Below, in pieces: positions 1 through 10,025 of a stretch of 64,000 nt of DNA. Origin of the DNA: Terebella lapidaria (taxonomy: Eukaryota > Annelida > Polychaeta > Terebellida > Terebellidae). Numbering within the stretch: position 1 is the stretch's first letter; every line of letters begins with the position of its first letter. The DNA lies in contig OX424564.1 in the NCBI GenBank assembly GCA_949152475.1, positions 25,108,165 to 25,172,164 of the forward strand. Direction: 5' to 3'. The notes below the pieces were generated by a model. The model was not told where the DNA came from. It saw only the letters and a list, made by a program, of their open reading frames with translations, and searched no databases. Position numbers and translations under genes: made by a program.

Positions 1-4
1 ATCA

Positions 5-1163
5 GTTGATCCTCTCGAGTCTGTCCGCCACAATTTGCCTGACTGCTTGAAGGGTGTCGATCCTGGAACTCTTTTGTCTCTTTTGCAGTCCATTGCCTTG
101 GAAGTGAAGGAGCAGGCCATGTCTGAACCTACAACTGGTGATGAATGACTTAGTTGATCAACCAATTAAGTCTGAGCCTGTGACTTCTGCTTCCATTCCG
201 TCTTCTGCTTTCCAGCCTTCATCTTTTCAGTTCTCGACTTCGGCACCTGTCTTCAGTGGACCCCCACCGACACCGTATGTCAACCTTCCGACACCAACTG
301 CTTCCATCACTAGCTACGTTCCAGTACCGTCTCTCCAGTATCCGAAGATTGTTTTCTTCTCTGGTGACTGGAAAGACGCCAGCTATCACCAGAGGCGGAA
401 TGAGGTGAAGTGTCTGGTGAACGAAGGACAACCACCATCCAACATCCTTCAGGGAATACGTCCTTCACTCAAGGGAACTGCCGCCGAAGATTTGTTGAAT
501 CTGGGGGAAGACGTGACACCGAACAAGATCCTGCAGAAGTTTGACGTCATTTTCGGCGATGCCCTTAGCTCAGATGCTTTGATCGAGGAGTTCTATGCTG
601 CTAGACAGAAGGAAGGGGAACCAGTTGCAGTCTGGATATGTCGACTTGAATCAATGTTGGCCAAGGTCCAGCTCCGTAACCGAATGATTCCCGATGCCCC
701 GAAGAGACTGCGGTCCAAATTCTGGAGTGGACTCAGGGACAGCCGAGTGACGAGCGGAAATCGTCACAAGTTCGACAGCAACATGGACTTCGAGAGCATT
801 CTGCGTGCTGCATGAGCCGTGGAAGCCGAGAAGCCGTGTGAAGGTGACAGTGACTCGCAGCCGAAGGCAGCTGATCAGGTCAAGCCTCATGCTCAACAGG
901 CTTCTTCGTCTCCTCGAAGCCATGCTGGACATATTCCTGCATGAGGTGAATGATATCAAGGCTCAGCTGGAGGACATCAAGCGACAGAGGAACACCGGGA
1001 TGTCAGCTCCGAGGCCAGCCCAGGACTCGCAGACGAAGCAGCAACTTTGGTCTTCTGGATCCTGTTTCTATTGTCGTGAGCCTGGTCATTTCATCGCAGA
1101 TTGTGCCCGCTTGAAGAACAAGAACCAGCAGAGCAACTCTTCATTTTCAGGAAATGGCCAGTA
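5..1163 (+). pseudogene. Gypsy-1 gag, PNMA-like capsid plus zinc knuckle, frameshifted
   Basis: This was the capsid gene of Gypsy-1. It is readable in three successive frames: from base 5 to a TGA at 146-148, from 138 to 815, and from 805 to 1163, so at least two indels have broken it. The central part, around residues 90-220 of the 138-815 frame, resembles the capsid region of PNMA-type Gypsy gag proteins (a buried Leu-rich start, a W-x-C-R-L-E-S-M-L segment, then a basic R-L-R-S-K-F segment). The last frame contains a CCHC zinc knuckle of the form C-x2-C-x4-H-x4-C at about 1069-1110, followed by a Lys/Asn/Gln-rich end. The resemblance to PNMA is my reading of the sequence pattern, not a database result. 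Confidence 0.75.
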
Positions 1164-1404
1164 ACCAGTGTCGCAGGGCTGGTTACTGTAGCCCAACCAG
1201 CCCTCAGAAGACTGATACATTGGTTGGTGGACGGAACATCACGACCATCGGGATCTTCGGTACCGAGTGCCAAGCGCTCATCGACACCGGATCTCAAGTC
1301 TCCGCCATCTCTAGACACTTTCTGGATCGGGAACTACCTGGCATCCATATTCGACCAGTGGAGGATCTCATCTCCCTACGTGGCGCCGGTGGAAACATCG
1401 TGCC
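1154..1404 (+). pseudogene. Gypsy-1 protease, N-terminal part (left of hAT insertion)
   Basis: The frame from 1154 carries the retroviral-type aspartic protease signature A-L-I-D-T-G-S-Q-V-S-A-I-S, with the catalytic Asp-Thr-Gly around bases 1280-1290. Reading breaks off at 1404 where the hAT-like element begins. The frame resumes at 4746 in the same register and continues sensibly (I-V-P before the break, Y-D-G-Y-V after it), so the protease was still one piece when the transposon landed. Confidence 0.8.
1397..1404. repeat. 8-bp target-site duplication, left copy (ATCGTGCC)
   Basis: The octamer ATCGTGCC stands immediately before the left end of the hAT-like element and again immediately after its right end at 4746-4753. 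It belongs to the Gypsy-1 protease codons on both sides. An 8-bp duplication is the hallmark of hAT elements, among a few other superfamilies. Confidence 0.92.
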
Positions 1405-2102
1405 TAGGGTGGTTCTTATTTTTCGAAGTTTAAAATTACATGCTCCTACATTCCTAAATTGTTCCTAATTATGAAGTATTAATTATGGGAAAATTATTCA
1501 CAGATCAAATAATATTTAGTGGTAGCTCAAGGGTGTTCGATATTTCGAAAATATTGTCCATTTTGCACAAGTTCGAGATTTTTCAGGGAATCACAACATT
1601 AACAATATCCAGTATTTTAGTTCTGAGTAAGAGCCAAAGCTGATACTTACCTGTCAGTGTGGTTTAAATAGGATTATTAGCTCTTCATATGATTTTTCTA
1701 TTTGTGTGATGTCGGTACTATGCTTGAAAATGTTTCATAGTACCTGTACATATAAAATCGAATTTCCATAACGTATTACTATTGTCATATTGCACATGCA
1801 TGTGTCTACCGGTACTAATATAATAAAGTATATATAAAATCTTGACAGCCATACTAGATTGTACCATATGGCTTTTTTATGACAATTGTATCCATAACGA
1901 CACGTCTTAACAAGAGTAACAAACTACTAGTAACCATGGCAACATTGTCTAGTATCTGCTAAATTGGACAAACATTCCACTTCATACCTGATAGTGGTAC
2001 CTCCGAAACACGACTTGCAATTGGATTAATGTACATGATGTATTAGAGTTGACTTTCCCTCTGAGTTTGTACTTAATAGGCCTACCGGACTAGTGTTACA
2101 AA

Positions 2103-4370
2103 ATGGCTACGAGTACGAGAGCGAAAACTGAGATTTACCTTTTAGGTCAACCTATATTCGAGCTGAATAGTGCACGCCTTCCTTCCAAGGGTGATGTATT
2201 GGGGTTGCTGATACATTTGCATATTGATGAAGGACAACAAATTCGATCAGCAGCAGCAGAAGTAATTGCCCAAGTGACTGCTATATGGGACAAAGCTCGT
2301 ATTCCAATGAGTCGCAAGGATAACTGCATCAAGAAGCTGGAGAAGTTACACACAGAGTGGCTGCGGCTCAAGAAGAACAGAAGTCGACAGACAGCAACCC
2401 AAGAACAAAATGAATTAAAGTTTGCAGAGGATGCCAACAACCTTTTTGATGTTGCACATGCAGATGCGCTAAAACTCATCAAAATCCAGGAAGATCGTGA
2501 CTTTCTACTTGCACAGCGGGAGCCAGGTCGTCGAGGTTACATGGCGTCTGTCGACCAAGCATTGACAAATATGGAGGAGCGTAGGCTTCAAAGATACAAT
2601 GCTGCTGAACAGAGAAAACTGCGTGCACAAGCTGAGATGGATCTGACATCGAGTTGTGTGGCTCCACCCAGCAGCAGCGATGATGAAGACACCCAGGAAT
2701 CACAGAGAACACGCAGAGCAGCATCTCCACAAGCTCAGGACTGGCAGGAGGAACCTGTGACGGGTCCTGTTCCTTCCAAGAAGCCTCGCGGTACACGAAA
2801 TGTCATTACCCCATCGTTAGCTGCTGCACTGGATCGTACAAAGACAACTGACAGAAATGCCACCTATGTCATTACAGCAACAGCCCAGAGCCTTGGTCAC
2901 AATGTTGATGAACTTGCCCTCAATCGTAGCACAATCAAACGACAACGTGAACAGCATCGTAAAGAGCGGACCAGAGCCTTGAAGGCTGAATTCCAGGGAA
3001 ATGTGCCACTTGTTGTCCACTGGGATGGAAAGCTGATGTCGGACTTGACAGGGAACGATCATGTAGACCGACTACCCATACTAGTTTCTGGTAGTGGTGT
3101 ATCCCAGTTGTTAAAGGTGGCAATAACAAGTGGAAGTGGAGAGGACCAAGCACGGGTCGTAGTAGAGACGCTACAGGACTGGACCCTGGAAACAAGTGTG
3201 GTTGGCCTCTGTTTCGACACCACATCATCCAACACAGGTTGTCGCTCAGGTGCTTGCGTGATGATCGAGCAGAAATTAGGGAAGGATTTACTCCATTTTG
3301 CCTGTCGTCACCACATCCTAGAGTTGATAGCTGGGGCTGCATTTACCTCACTGCTTGGTGGAACATCTGGTCCTGAAGTCTTGCTCTTCAAACGTTTCAA
3401 GAAGAACTGGAAGAACATTGATCGTGACAACTTTTCCACAGGCCCCGACAATGAGGATGTTGCCAGAGTGATAGCTCCAGTGAAAGATAACATCATCTTG
3501 TTTGCGGAGAAGTATCTCATGGATCAACAACCGAGAGATGACTACCGAGAACTGCTGGAACTCTCTGTGATATTTCTTGGAGGCGTTCCTTCACGTGGAG
3601 TCCGTTTCATGGCCCCAGGTGCTATGCATCATGCACGGTGGATGTCAAAAATCATCTATGCCTTGAAGGTTTGGATGTTTCGCCGTCAGTTCAAGCTGAC
3701 TGTATCTGAAGAAAGGGGCCTTCGAGAGTTCTGTGTGTTTGCTGTTTTGGTGTATCTGAAAGCATGGTTCACTGCACCGATAGCCATCGCTGCTCCACAC
3801 AATGATCTACTGTTGCTGAAGGAACTTCACAACTACACGAACGAAAAAGTTTCTAAGGTCACATCAGCTAAACTTGGACTGCACCTCTGGTATCTATCTG
3901 AGCAGCTTGTGGGCCTCGCTTTCTTTGACTCAGATGTCGCACTGTCCACAAAACGCGAGATGGTCAAGTCCCTTCAGACCAGAGAAGGGGAGAGTGAACC
4001 TCTGAAACGCATCAAAGTTGCGACCCGCTTAGTTCCAGAGATCCGGCTGGAGGATTTTGTGACCCAGAACACAAGAGGTCTCTTCGAGAAGCTATCGATA
4101 TCTACCGATTTCATGGAGCATGATCCAGAAACTTGGACGAGCCATCAAAGTTTTTCAAAGGGACTGAATACTGTGGAGAACATAAAAGTCGTAAATGACA
4201 ATGCAGAGAGGGGAGTAGCTCTTGTGCAGGACTTCAACCGCACCCTCACACAAAATGATGACCAGCTGCAGTTCGTTTTGCAAGTTGTATCAGAACATCG
4301 TCGTCAGTTCCCAGACAGCAAAAAGTCAACACTGGCAGCCAGTTGTGGTGATCAGTCGGACAGCGACTAA
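2103..4370 (+). CDS. putative hAT-like transposase
   Basis: This 755-residue protein fills most of the transposon and is its likely transposase, cutting and joining DNA at the inverted repeats in the nucleus. The first 240 residues are charged and helical, with acidic and basic runs (S-S-D-D-E-D near 190, K-K-P-R-G near 225). An RNase H-like core is suggested by W-D-G-K-L-M (Asp near residue 306), C-F-D-T-T-S-S-N-T-G (Asp near 371), then C-R-H-H-I-L-E-L (near 400), reminiscent of the C-x2-H region after the second Asp of hAT transposases. A late D-N-A-E-R-G segment near residue 700 may supply the acidic third residue. I recognise no BED zinc finger. The superfamily call rests mainly on the element's ends. 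ATG at 2103 is preceded by ACAAA and is the natural start. A domesticated or non-hAT origin is possible but less likely given the intact TIRs. Confidence 0.75.
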   Translation: MATSTRAKTEIYLLGQPIFELNSARLPSKGDVLGLLIHLHIDEGQQIRSAAAEVIAQVTAIWDKARIPMSRKDNCIKKLEKLHTEWLRLKKNRSRQTATQEQNELKFAEDANNLFDVAHADALKLIKIQEDRDFLLAQREPGRRGYMASVDQALTNMEERRLQRYNAAEQRKLRAQAEMDLTSSCVAPPSSSDDEDTQESQRTRRAASPQAQDWQEEPVTGPVPSKKPRGTRNVITPSLAAALDRTKTTDRNATYVITATAQSLGHNVDELALNRSTIKRQREQHRKERTRALKAEFQGNVPLVVHWDGKLMSDLTGNDHVDRLPILVSGSGVSQLLKVAITSGSGEDQARVVVETLQDWTLETSVVGLCFDTTSSNTGCRSGACVMIEQKLGKDLLHFACRHHILELIAGAAFTSLLGGTSGPEVLLFKRFKKNWKNIDRDNFSTGPDNEDVARVIAPVKDNIILFAEKYLMDQQPRDDYRELLELSVIFLGGVPSRGVRFMAPGAMHHARWMSKIIYALKVWMFRRQFKLTVSEERGLREFCVFAVLVYLKAWFTAPIAIAAPHNDLLLLKELHNYTNEKVSKVTSAKLGLHLWYLSEQLVGLAFFDSDVALSTKREMVKSLQTREGESEPLKRIKVATRLVPEIRLEDFVTQNTRGLFEKLSISTDFMEHDPETWTSHQSFSKGLNTVENIKVVNDNAERGVALVQDFNRTLTQNDDQLQFVLQVVSEHRRQFPDSKKSTLAASCGDQSDSD

Positions 4371-4731
4371 TGAAAAAGAACCGGTTTCGGACATCTAATG
4401 GACAGTTTTGTACATGAATTCATTTGGATTGTTGTGACAATTACTTATGTCAAAATGCATATATCTCCTGTATCTAATTCGCATGAGATAATGTACATAT
4501 TTTCACACATCTGAAACTATGTCTTGTTGATGTTGATACTTGTTCCGTTGAGCTGCGTAATGTACGTATGCTTGGCGAAGCCAAACTGAGTTCATTTTAC
4601 TTTGCTGTTGAGCTACCACTAAATATACTCAGATTCCAATAAAACGTTGTTTACAACGATCTCCATTCGTATATGAACCAATCTCAGGGGTAGGAGCATG
4701 ACATTTATGAAAAACAAAATATTTCTATGAT
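4371..4731. other. hAT-like element 3' untranslated part
   Basis: AT-rich stretch between the transposase stop and the right inverted repeat. AATAAA at 4637-4642 could serve as a poly(A) signal. I see no further gene. Confidence 0.4.
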
Positions 4732-4745
4732 TAAGGACCACCCTA

Positions 4746-5155
4746 ATCGTGCCGTACGATGGGTATGTTGAAGTGGACATCATTCCAAACCCAGACACCA
4801 CGTCCAAGGTCTACACAGTGCTTGCACTTGTTGTATCTGGAGAACATTACAGTCCGGATGTACCCATTGTATTGGGGACAAACCTGATTGAGCTGTTCGC
4901 CGCTGACCTTAGGGGTTCATCCACTCCAGTGTCGTCATCATGGACTCTTGCCTTCAAGAGTATCCATTTCATCACTCGCGACGACGGTGTCCTTGGACAA
5001 GTCAAGGCAACCCAAGAGGAAGTCATCAGACCAGTCGAGAGGAAGGTCATAAGCGGAATGATTCGTGCTTGTTGTGGAGTCAACTTGCCGAATGTTCTGG
5101 CTTTTACGGAACCAGTAATGGAACAGGCCCTCCCTGGTGGACTCTTGTTGACCTA
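4746..5155 (+). pseudogene. Gypsy-1 protease, C-terminal part (right of hAT insertion)
   Basis: The reading frame resumes in phase immediately after the transposon, at the right copy of the target duplication, and runs to a stop at 5153-5155. It contains V-L-G-T-N-L-I-E (about 4870-4895), corresponding to the conserved I-L-G-x-x-F segment near the end of Gypsy proteases. The GTG at 4749 is only an internal Val codon, not a start. Confidence 0.75.
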
Positions 5156-6260
5156 AGTGTCATCAGTCTCCAGCCAAACACTGCATCAACCTACAGGGTC
5201 AAGGTGGAAGTATGCAACATATTGCGGAAAACCCTTACGATCCATTCCAAGTCGACGATCTGTGCCTTCATCATGTAAAGGAGGAACCACCATCAGCTAA
5301 CACCAGTCATCAAGTCATCTCCAAGGAACTCACTGACCAGATTCATTGGCCTAGTGATATGGATCAGTAACATCAGTTGGAGCAATTGGTCTCCAAGTGA
5401 AAACATATCTTCGCCACATCTGACCGCGATTGGAGATACACCGACATGGTAAAACACCATATCAACTTGGACAATGAGACCCTGATTAAGGTGCGAACAA
5501 GACCAGAACCACCCTCGATGTTAGGTAGTTAGGCAGCACATCAAGGATATGTTGGAAGCCGGACATATCCACCCATCAAACAGTCCTTGGTCTTTTCCAG
5601 TAGTGCTTGTTCGGAAGAAGGATGGTAGGATACGCTTCTGCGTTGACTATCATGAACTGAACCGACGCACTATCCGTGGTGCCTACTCGCTGCCGAGAAT
5701 CGATGAGACTTCGGATGCGCTTCATGGATCGACCATGTTCTCGTGTTTGGATTGAAAGCCGGGTATTGGCAAGTCGAGGTTGTGGAGAACACAATGAGCG
5801 GACAGCGTTCAGTGTTGGCCCGCTGGGATTTTATGAATTTAATTCCATGCCGTTTGGTCTCACTGTCCCGCCACCTTCCAGCTTCTGATGGAAACCACCA
5901 TGGGAGACATGCATCTCAACCAGTGCCTCATTTATGTCGATGACATCATCGTGTATTCATCCAACACGGAGGATCACATCACTCGTCTGGAAGCCGTCTT
6001 CAAACGTCTTAGTGAGCAGGCTTGAAACTCAAACCGTCCAAGTGTGAGTTCTTCAAGTCTGAGGTCAAGTACCTTGGTCACCGGATTTCTGCTGAAGGGG
6101 TATCAACTGACCAAGAAAAGATCGCTGTTGTCCGAGACTGGCCTCAGCCTGAGACTGTCAAGGATCTTCAGAGATTTCTGGGGTTTGCTGGTTTCTACCG
6201 CCGGTTCATACCTAGTTTCAGTAAGATCGCTTCGCCCTTATTTACATTAATGGAATGACA
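5156..6260 (+). pseudogene. Gypsy-1 reverse transcriptase, multiply broken
   Basis: Fragments of a Gypsy reverse transcriptase can be followed in shifting frames. From 5549 come the segment W-S-F-P-V-V-L-V-R-K-K-D-G and F-C-V-D-Y-H-E-L-N. A stop cuts it near 5755. The catalytic Y-V-D-D-I-I-V-Y box is at about 5929-5962. From 6022 the thumb/connection region reads L-K-P-S-K-C-E-F-F and Y-L-G-H-R-I, ending with F-L-G-F-A-G-F-Y-R-R-F. Several stops and indels show that it is not functional. Confidence 0.85.
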
Positions 6261-6596
6261 TCTGGACCGAAAGTCAAGGAAGAAACAGTCGGAACATCTA
6301 GACTGGTGTGACAAGCATGAGGAAGCTTTTGCTCTCATCAAGTCCAAGCTCATTTCCAGCCCTACCTTGGCCTTCGCCGACTACAATCAGAGTTACACAC
6401 TGATGCCAGTTCACATGGACTAGGCGCAGTGTTGTACATATCTAGTCTCCCTGTGTCGGCTGATGTTGTTGACCATTATATATTTGTGTCCGATGTCGTC
6501 GACCCTCTGGATGTTCAACAGATTCAACTGAACGACACCGATGTGGGCTGTGTTCTACAATAGAAGCTGGATGGGAAGCGGCCTTCTGATGAGACC
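6261..6596 (+). pseudogene. Gypsy-1 RNase H remnant
   Basis: The stretch after the reverse transcriptase retains the start of a Gypsy RNase H (the segment reading F-A-D-Y-N-Q-S-Y-T-L-x-T-D-A-S-S-H around 6370-6425), but most of the RNase H domain, including the usual H-R-P-G box, is missing. A deletion apparently joins it to the integrase leader. Confidence 0.6.
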
Positions 6597-7505
6597 TTGG
6601 CCACCAAGTCCAAAGAAGTCAAGCTGTTGTGTCGACAGTGGGATTCTCTCCTCGTCATCGATGGGATTCTTTATCGCCAATCCGGAAGTGGACTTCCAAG
6701 GTCGAAACAGATCGTCATTCCGTCCAGTTATTGGGACCATGTGATGACCAGCCTACACGAGGAACTTGGACATCCTGGAAGGGACAAGACCATCACTTTG
6801 ATCAAGCAGTGCTTTTACTGGCCTGGACTAACATCTGATGTTGACAACAAAGTCTCCAGATGTCAGCGTTGTCTCTGCCGGAAGTCCCATGGTCAGAAAG
6901 CCCCACTAGTACCGATTTTGACAACTAAACCATTGGAATTGGTCTGCATCCACTACCTTCTCGTGGAACCGTCCCATGGCTTCGAACATCTTCTCGTCAT
7001 CATCGGCACTCCTGGAGAATTTCATCAACCTCTACGTTTATCCTCGCTCCATCCATTCTGATCAGGGTCGGAATTTCGAGTCATCGATCATCAAGGAGTT
7101 TTTTTCTTTAACTGGGATTGCAAAATCCAGAACCACTCCTTTTCATCCCATGTGTAACGGAGCCTGAGAGAAGATGAACCAGACTTTATTGAAGATGCTC
7201 GGGACTCTGCAGAATGAGAAGAAGACAAGGTGGAAGGCTTACTTGAGTACGTTGGTCCATGCTTACGACTGTATTCCGCATGAGACCACAGGATTTGCTC
7301 CATACAAACTCATGTTCGGCAGGGTTCCATCACTTCCGATCGACCAGGAATTTCAGCTCAAGGGAGAGGATACAGTCGGTGACTGTACACAGTACATTCA
7401 GGACTTGCGGGAGCATATCTCCTACTCCCACAAGATGGCTGCGGAGAAGATGGCTCAGAGAGCCTCCAATCTGATGTCAATGCTGAGGTTCTTGTACGGA
7501 AGCTA
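6597..7505 (+). pseudogene. Gypsy-1 integrase, frameshifted
   Basis: An HHCC zinc-binding domain is recognisable (H-E-E-L-G-H-P-G-R-D-K-T, then C-x2-C as C-Q-R-C-L-C) at about 6750-6890. The catalytic core follows in other frames: I-H-S-D-Q-G-R-N-F-E-S around 7050-7082, a T-T-P-F-H-P segment near 7135 and the W-K-A-Y-L-S-T-L-V-H-A-Y segment near 7225. A TGA inside the core and changes of frame have destroyed it. Confidence 0.85.
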
Positions 7506-8069
7506 GTGCTGACTGGTAGGAACAACCTGGCCGATAGATGGGAGGATGATGTACATGTATATGTCATCTTGGAACAGCCCAACCGGGACATCCCTGTCTA
7601 TCGTCTAAAACCCAAGCATGGCAAAGGTCGAATCAGGACACTCCATAGGAATCTCCTTTTGCAACTTGGTACCGTCAGCTCTGAACTTGAGCCTGACTGC
7701 CAGCCACTCATTGTCGAGGGGAAGAAGTTGAGACCTCCATCTCGTCCACCACCATCACCACCGAGATCAGTACCTCCAGCTCGACGACCACCATCGCCAC
7801 CGAGGTCGACTCCCCCTACAAGGACTCCTCCTCCACCACCTCCAAGTTCCGGGAGTGAGGACCAACTATGTGTTGAGTCCAGTGATTCCGACAATCAGAC
7901 TGTGAAGACGTCATCTTCCTCTGAAGGCAATGCTTCCTTTCGACAATCCAAGCGGCGGAAGAAGCCACCGGAACGTCTCCAGCCTGCTATGTTCCAACAA
8001 GAAGCGTCGGTTTCATTCAATGTCAAGTCTCGGTTCATTCTCCAACTGGTGGATCAAATGTTTCCTTGA
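7506..8069 (+). pseudogene. Gypsy-1 integrase C-terminus: GPY/F-like module and proline-rich tail
   Basis: The first 60 residues (N-L-A-D-R-W-E-D-D-V, then R-T-L-H-R-N-L-L) match the GPY/F-type module that closes many Gypsy integrases. They are followed by about 45 residues of P-P-S-P-P-R type repeats and a Ser-rich basic tail (K-R-R-K-K-P). The end of the frame at 8067-8069 is the end of the pol polyprotein. This portion is still open, although upstream parts are broken. Confidence 0.7.
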
Positions 8070-8308
8070 GGCGTCGTTCTTGAATATGAAATTGAATTTG
8101 GATCACCGATTTCGAAATCGTCTAGAATCTTCGACTACGGATAACGGACTTTGGATTCTTCAGCCTGGATTTATTTGTTTATTTATTTCGCGATCCTTGC
8201 ATGAGGCTCACCTTTTTTTCCATTTTCATTTCAGATTCATTTCTTTCCATCTCCATTTCAGTTTGTCATCCTGAGAGTCGGGACGACATTTTTCATTCGG
8301 GGGAAGCA

Positions 8309-8753
8309 TGTGATAGGATAACCCACCCGCACATTTTAAATGACACCTCCCCATTTAGCATGACGCTTCATGTCAGTGTTTCCCCCTAGCAACTTCGTGC
8401 CGTTTGCACAAACAAACGACGCAGTTCGCCATTTGGGAGTGACCAGACAACATCGTTGCTTAACCTTTTCACTACTCATGGTTACGCTGCGTAACCATAC
8501 CACACCCCTCCTGCTGTACTGATGGTTACGCTGCGTAACCATAACTTTAGCAATCAATAGATGTATAGGTAATTGTTAACTGATTGTATTTAATGTTATA
8601 TATGCAAGAGAATGTACCTATACGCTAAACTGCCACATACATTCTGCCACCCATTGAAATTTAGAAGCTTAATTGACTGTTAAGGTAATTGAATAATTAA
8701 CCTGTCATTAACCTTGTGACGTCACAAGTACCGATTACAATGGTTCGGACTAC
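8309..8753 (+). repeat. probable Gypsy-1 3' LTR
   Basis: A purine run (GGGGGAAG, 8299-8306) that could be the polypurine tract is followed by TGTGATAGG, a plausible LTR start. The sequence up to the Gypsy-2 insertion reads GGACTAC and, resuming after Gypsy-2, ACA, giving a TG...CA boundary if Gypsy-2 landed one base before the LTR end. The 5' LTR is outside the window, so this cannot be confirmed here. The stretch 8070-8308 between the pol stop and this LTR is 3' untranslated sequence. Confidence 0.4.
8478..8542. repeat. two copies of a 21-bp near-perfect palindrome in the Gypsy-1 LTR
   Basis: ATGGTTACGC, a T, then the exact inverse complement GCGTAACCAT occurs at 8478-8498 and again at 8522-8542. 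Start-to-start spacing is 44 bp. The arrangement resembles paired protein-binding sites in an LTR promoter; the function is unknown. Confidence 0.85.
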
Positions 8754-9502
8754 TGTGAAGAATATCGTTCACGGCCGATATTAAGCCGGTTTAACTGGGT
8801 CGTCGTGTGATTCAATAAGCCGGCAGTTTCAATTTAACTGTTTATTGCGGTGATAAAGACAATGATGCAGTCACACACAATCAGGGCCGCACTCTCACCT
8901 ACGTCGGGTGATATCCCAGTCAAATATATTCCTATTATAGTCCTTTGTATATCTTGCACATATATCCAACGGTTTATATATCACTTGTATTCAGTTCGTA
9001 TATTAATATCGACAGTCTTTACAGGAGCTTTAGTTTATACGTCCTGTCACTGGGATTTCCACTACTCTTCTGCGCAGAAGACTGGGGCCGAGGGACCATG
9101 TGGCTGTGTAATTTCCCGCCAAGTGTAAGCGGTGTTGTGATAGGTTGAATGTGTGGTGCAATGCGCTGATGTCACCGGGAAAGTGGGTTTCCCCGGCTCG
9201 TGTCAATACTTGTAATGCCTGTATCTGTGCACGTGATGTATGGAGTATGTGTGTCAAGTTCTATGTTTAGAAGTCAGTGCATGTGAAGGTCAAGGTCGAG
9301 TAAACGGGGCCGAGTGTACCGAGCTAGCGGGGCCGCAGGTGCGTGGTTTGACCTGTGTATGTAACCATGACTACATGGAGTTTATGCTTGTGATCGTATA
9401 GTATGTACCTGTCCTGTATGTAAGTCATGTAGAATGCATGTTTGTTGTGGAAATGTGTAGTGCGCGGGAGGGACGGGAGTAACAGTCGCTAAAATTACTA
9501 CA
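8754..9502 (-). repeat. Gypsy-2 3' LTR
   Basis: 749 bp, TGTGAAGAAT to TTACTACA on the plus strand, with TG/CA ends. It is the 3' LTR because the element is transcribed leftwards. It is almost identical to 20432-21180. The stretch GGCCGATATTAAGCCGG near its left end and several GGG(T/C)CG motifs are shared with the internal region. Confidence 0.95.
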
Positions 9503-10025
9503 TAACACCCCTTCATTAATTCTACGCCCTCGGAATTACCCTCCCCGGACCCTACCGTCGCCAAAAACTAAACAATAAAAAGCTAAGAAGTCCTAAAGGT
9601 CAAACCCAAAAACACTCACACACACACGCCGCGCGAAATGCGAAAACACTGCATACAATAAAAATTCCTAACTGTCAAAATAAACGTCAGCAGTCAGTCC
9701 GTCAGCAGTCTCTACGATGATACATATACAAATACATTCATAACAATGACTGATGATGAATGGAATGTTTGATATGGAATGATAAACAAAACTCCTCGAC
9801 GTTTCAAAGCGAAACGGAACTATAACTTTAAGAGTCTATTAAACTGAAATAAAATGAAGATTAAACTTAACTAAATCACATGTATAAAAACGAAAAGCCA
9901 TGACTAGGATATTAAATGTATATGTACAACTATTTACAGCATAGAAATTTACTGTGACCAGGATTTGTTTGGTCATTACCGGTCGGGGCCGCGTTCAAGG
10001 GGCCGAACAGTTCAGGGACGAAACT
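9503..10025 (-). other. Gypsy-2 3' untranslated region
   Basis: Non-coding part between the last reading frame and the 3' LTR. The minus-strand run AAGGGGTG next to the LTR may be the polypurine tract. The part 9540-9700 is recognisably related to 52960-53160 of Gypsy-3 (shared AAGCTAA-AAGTCCTA, CACACTCGCCGCGC and GCAATAAAAAT blocks), so the region is conserved between the two families. Confidence 0.6.

Larger units (their letters stand above)
1405..4745 (+). mobile_element. hAT-like DNA transposon, complete with TIRs and TSD
   Basis: The element is 3341 bp long and is bounded by terminal inverted repeats TAGGGTGGTTCTTA (1405-1418) and the complement of TAAGGACCACCCTA (4732-4745), which match at 13 of 14 positions. 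It is flanked by the 8-bp duplication ATCGTGCC. TAGGG ends with an 8-bp duplication fit the hAT superfamily. One long uninterrupted ORF lies inside. Clean ends and an open transposase suggest a fairly recent insertion into an already existing Gypsy-1. Confidence 0.9.
1..8753 (+). mobile_element. Gypsy-1: decayed Ty3/Gypsy LTR retrotransposon, 5' end outside the window
   Basis: Pieces of gag, protease, reverse transcriptase, RNase H, integrase and a proline-rich tail follow one another on the plus strand in the Ty3/Gypsy order. The reading frame is broken many times by stops and indels, so the copy is dead. It is interrupted within the protease by a hAT-like transposon. A probable 3' LTR follows the coding part and appears to have been hit by Gypsy-2. 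The 5' LTR and primer site lie left of the window, so its age cannot be judged from LTR divergence. Confidence 0.85.

Noticed and set aside
8850..9148. Short frames inside the Gypsy-2 LTRs (also 20528-20826)
   Set aside because: They are identical in both LTRs because the LTRs are identical; no coding pattern or known domain.
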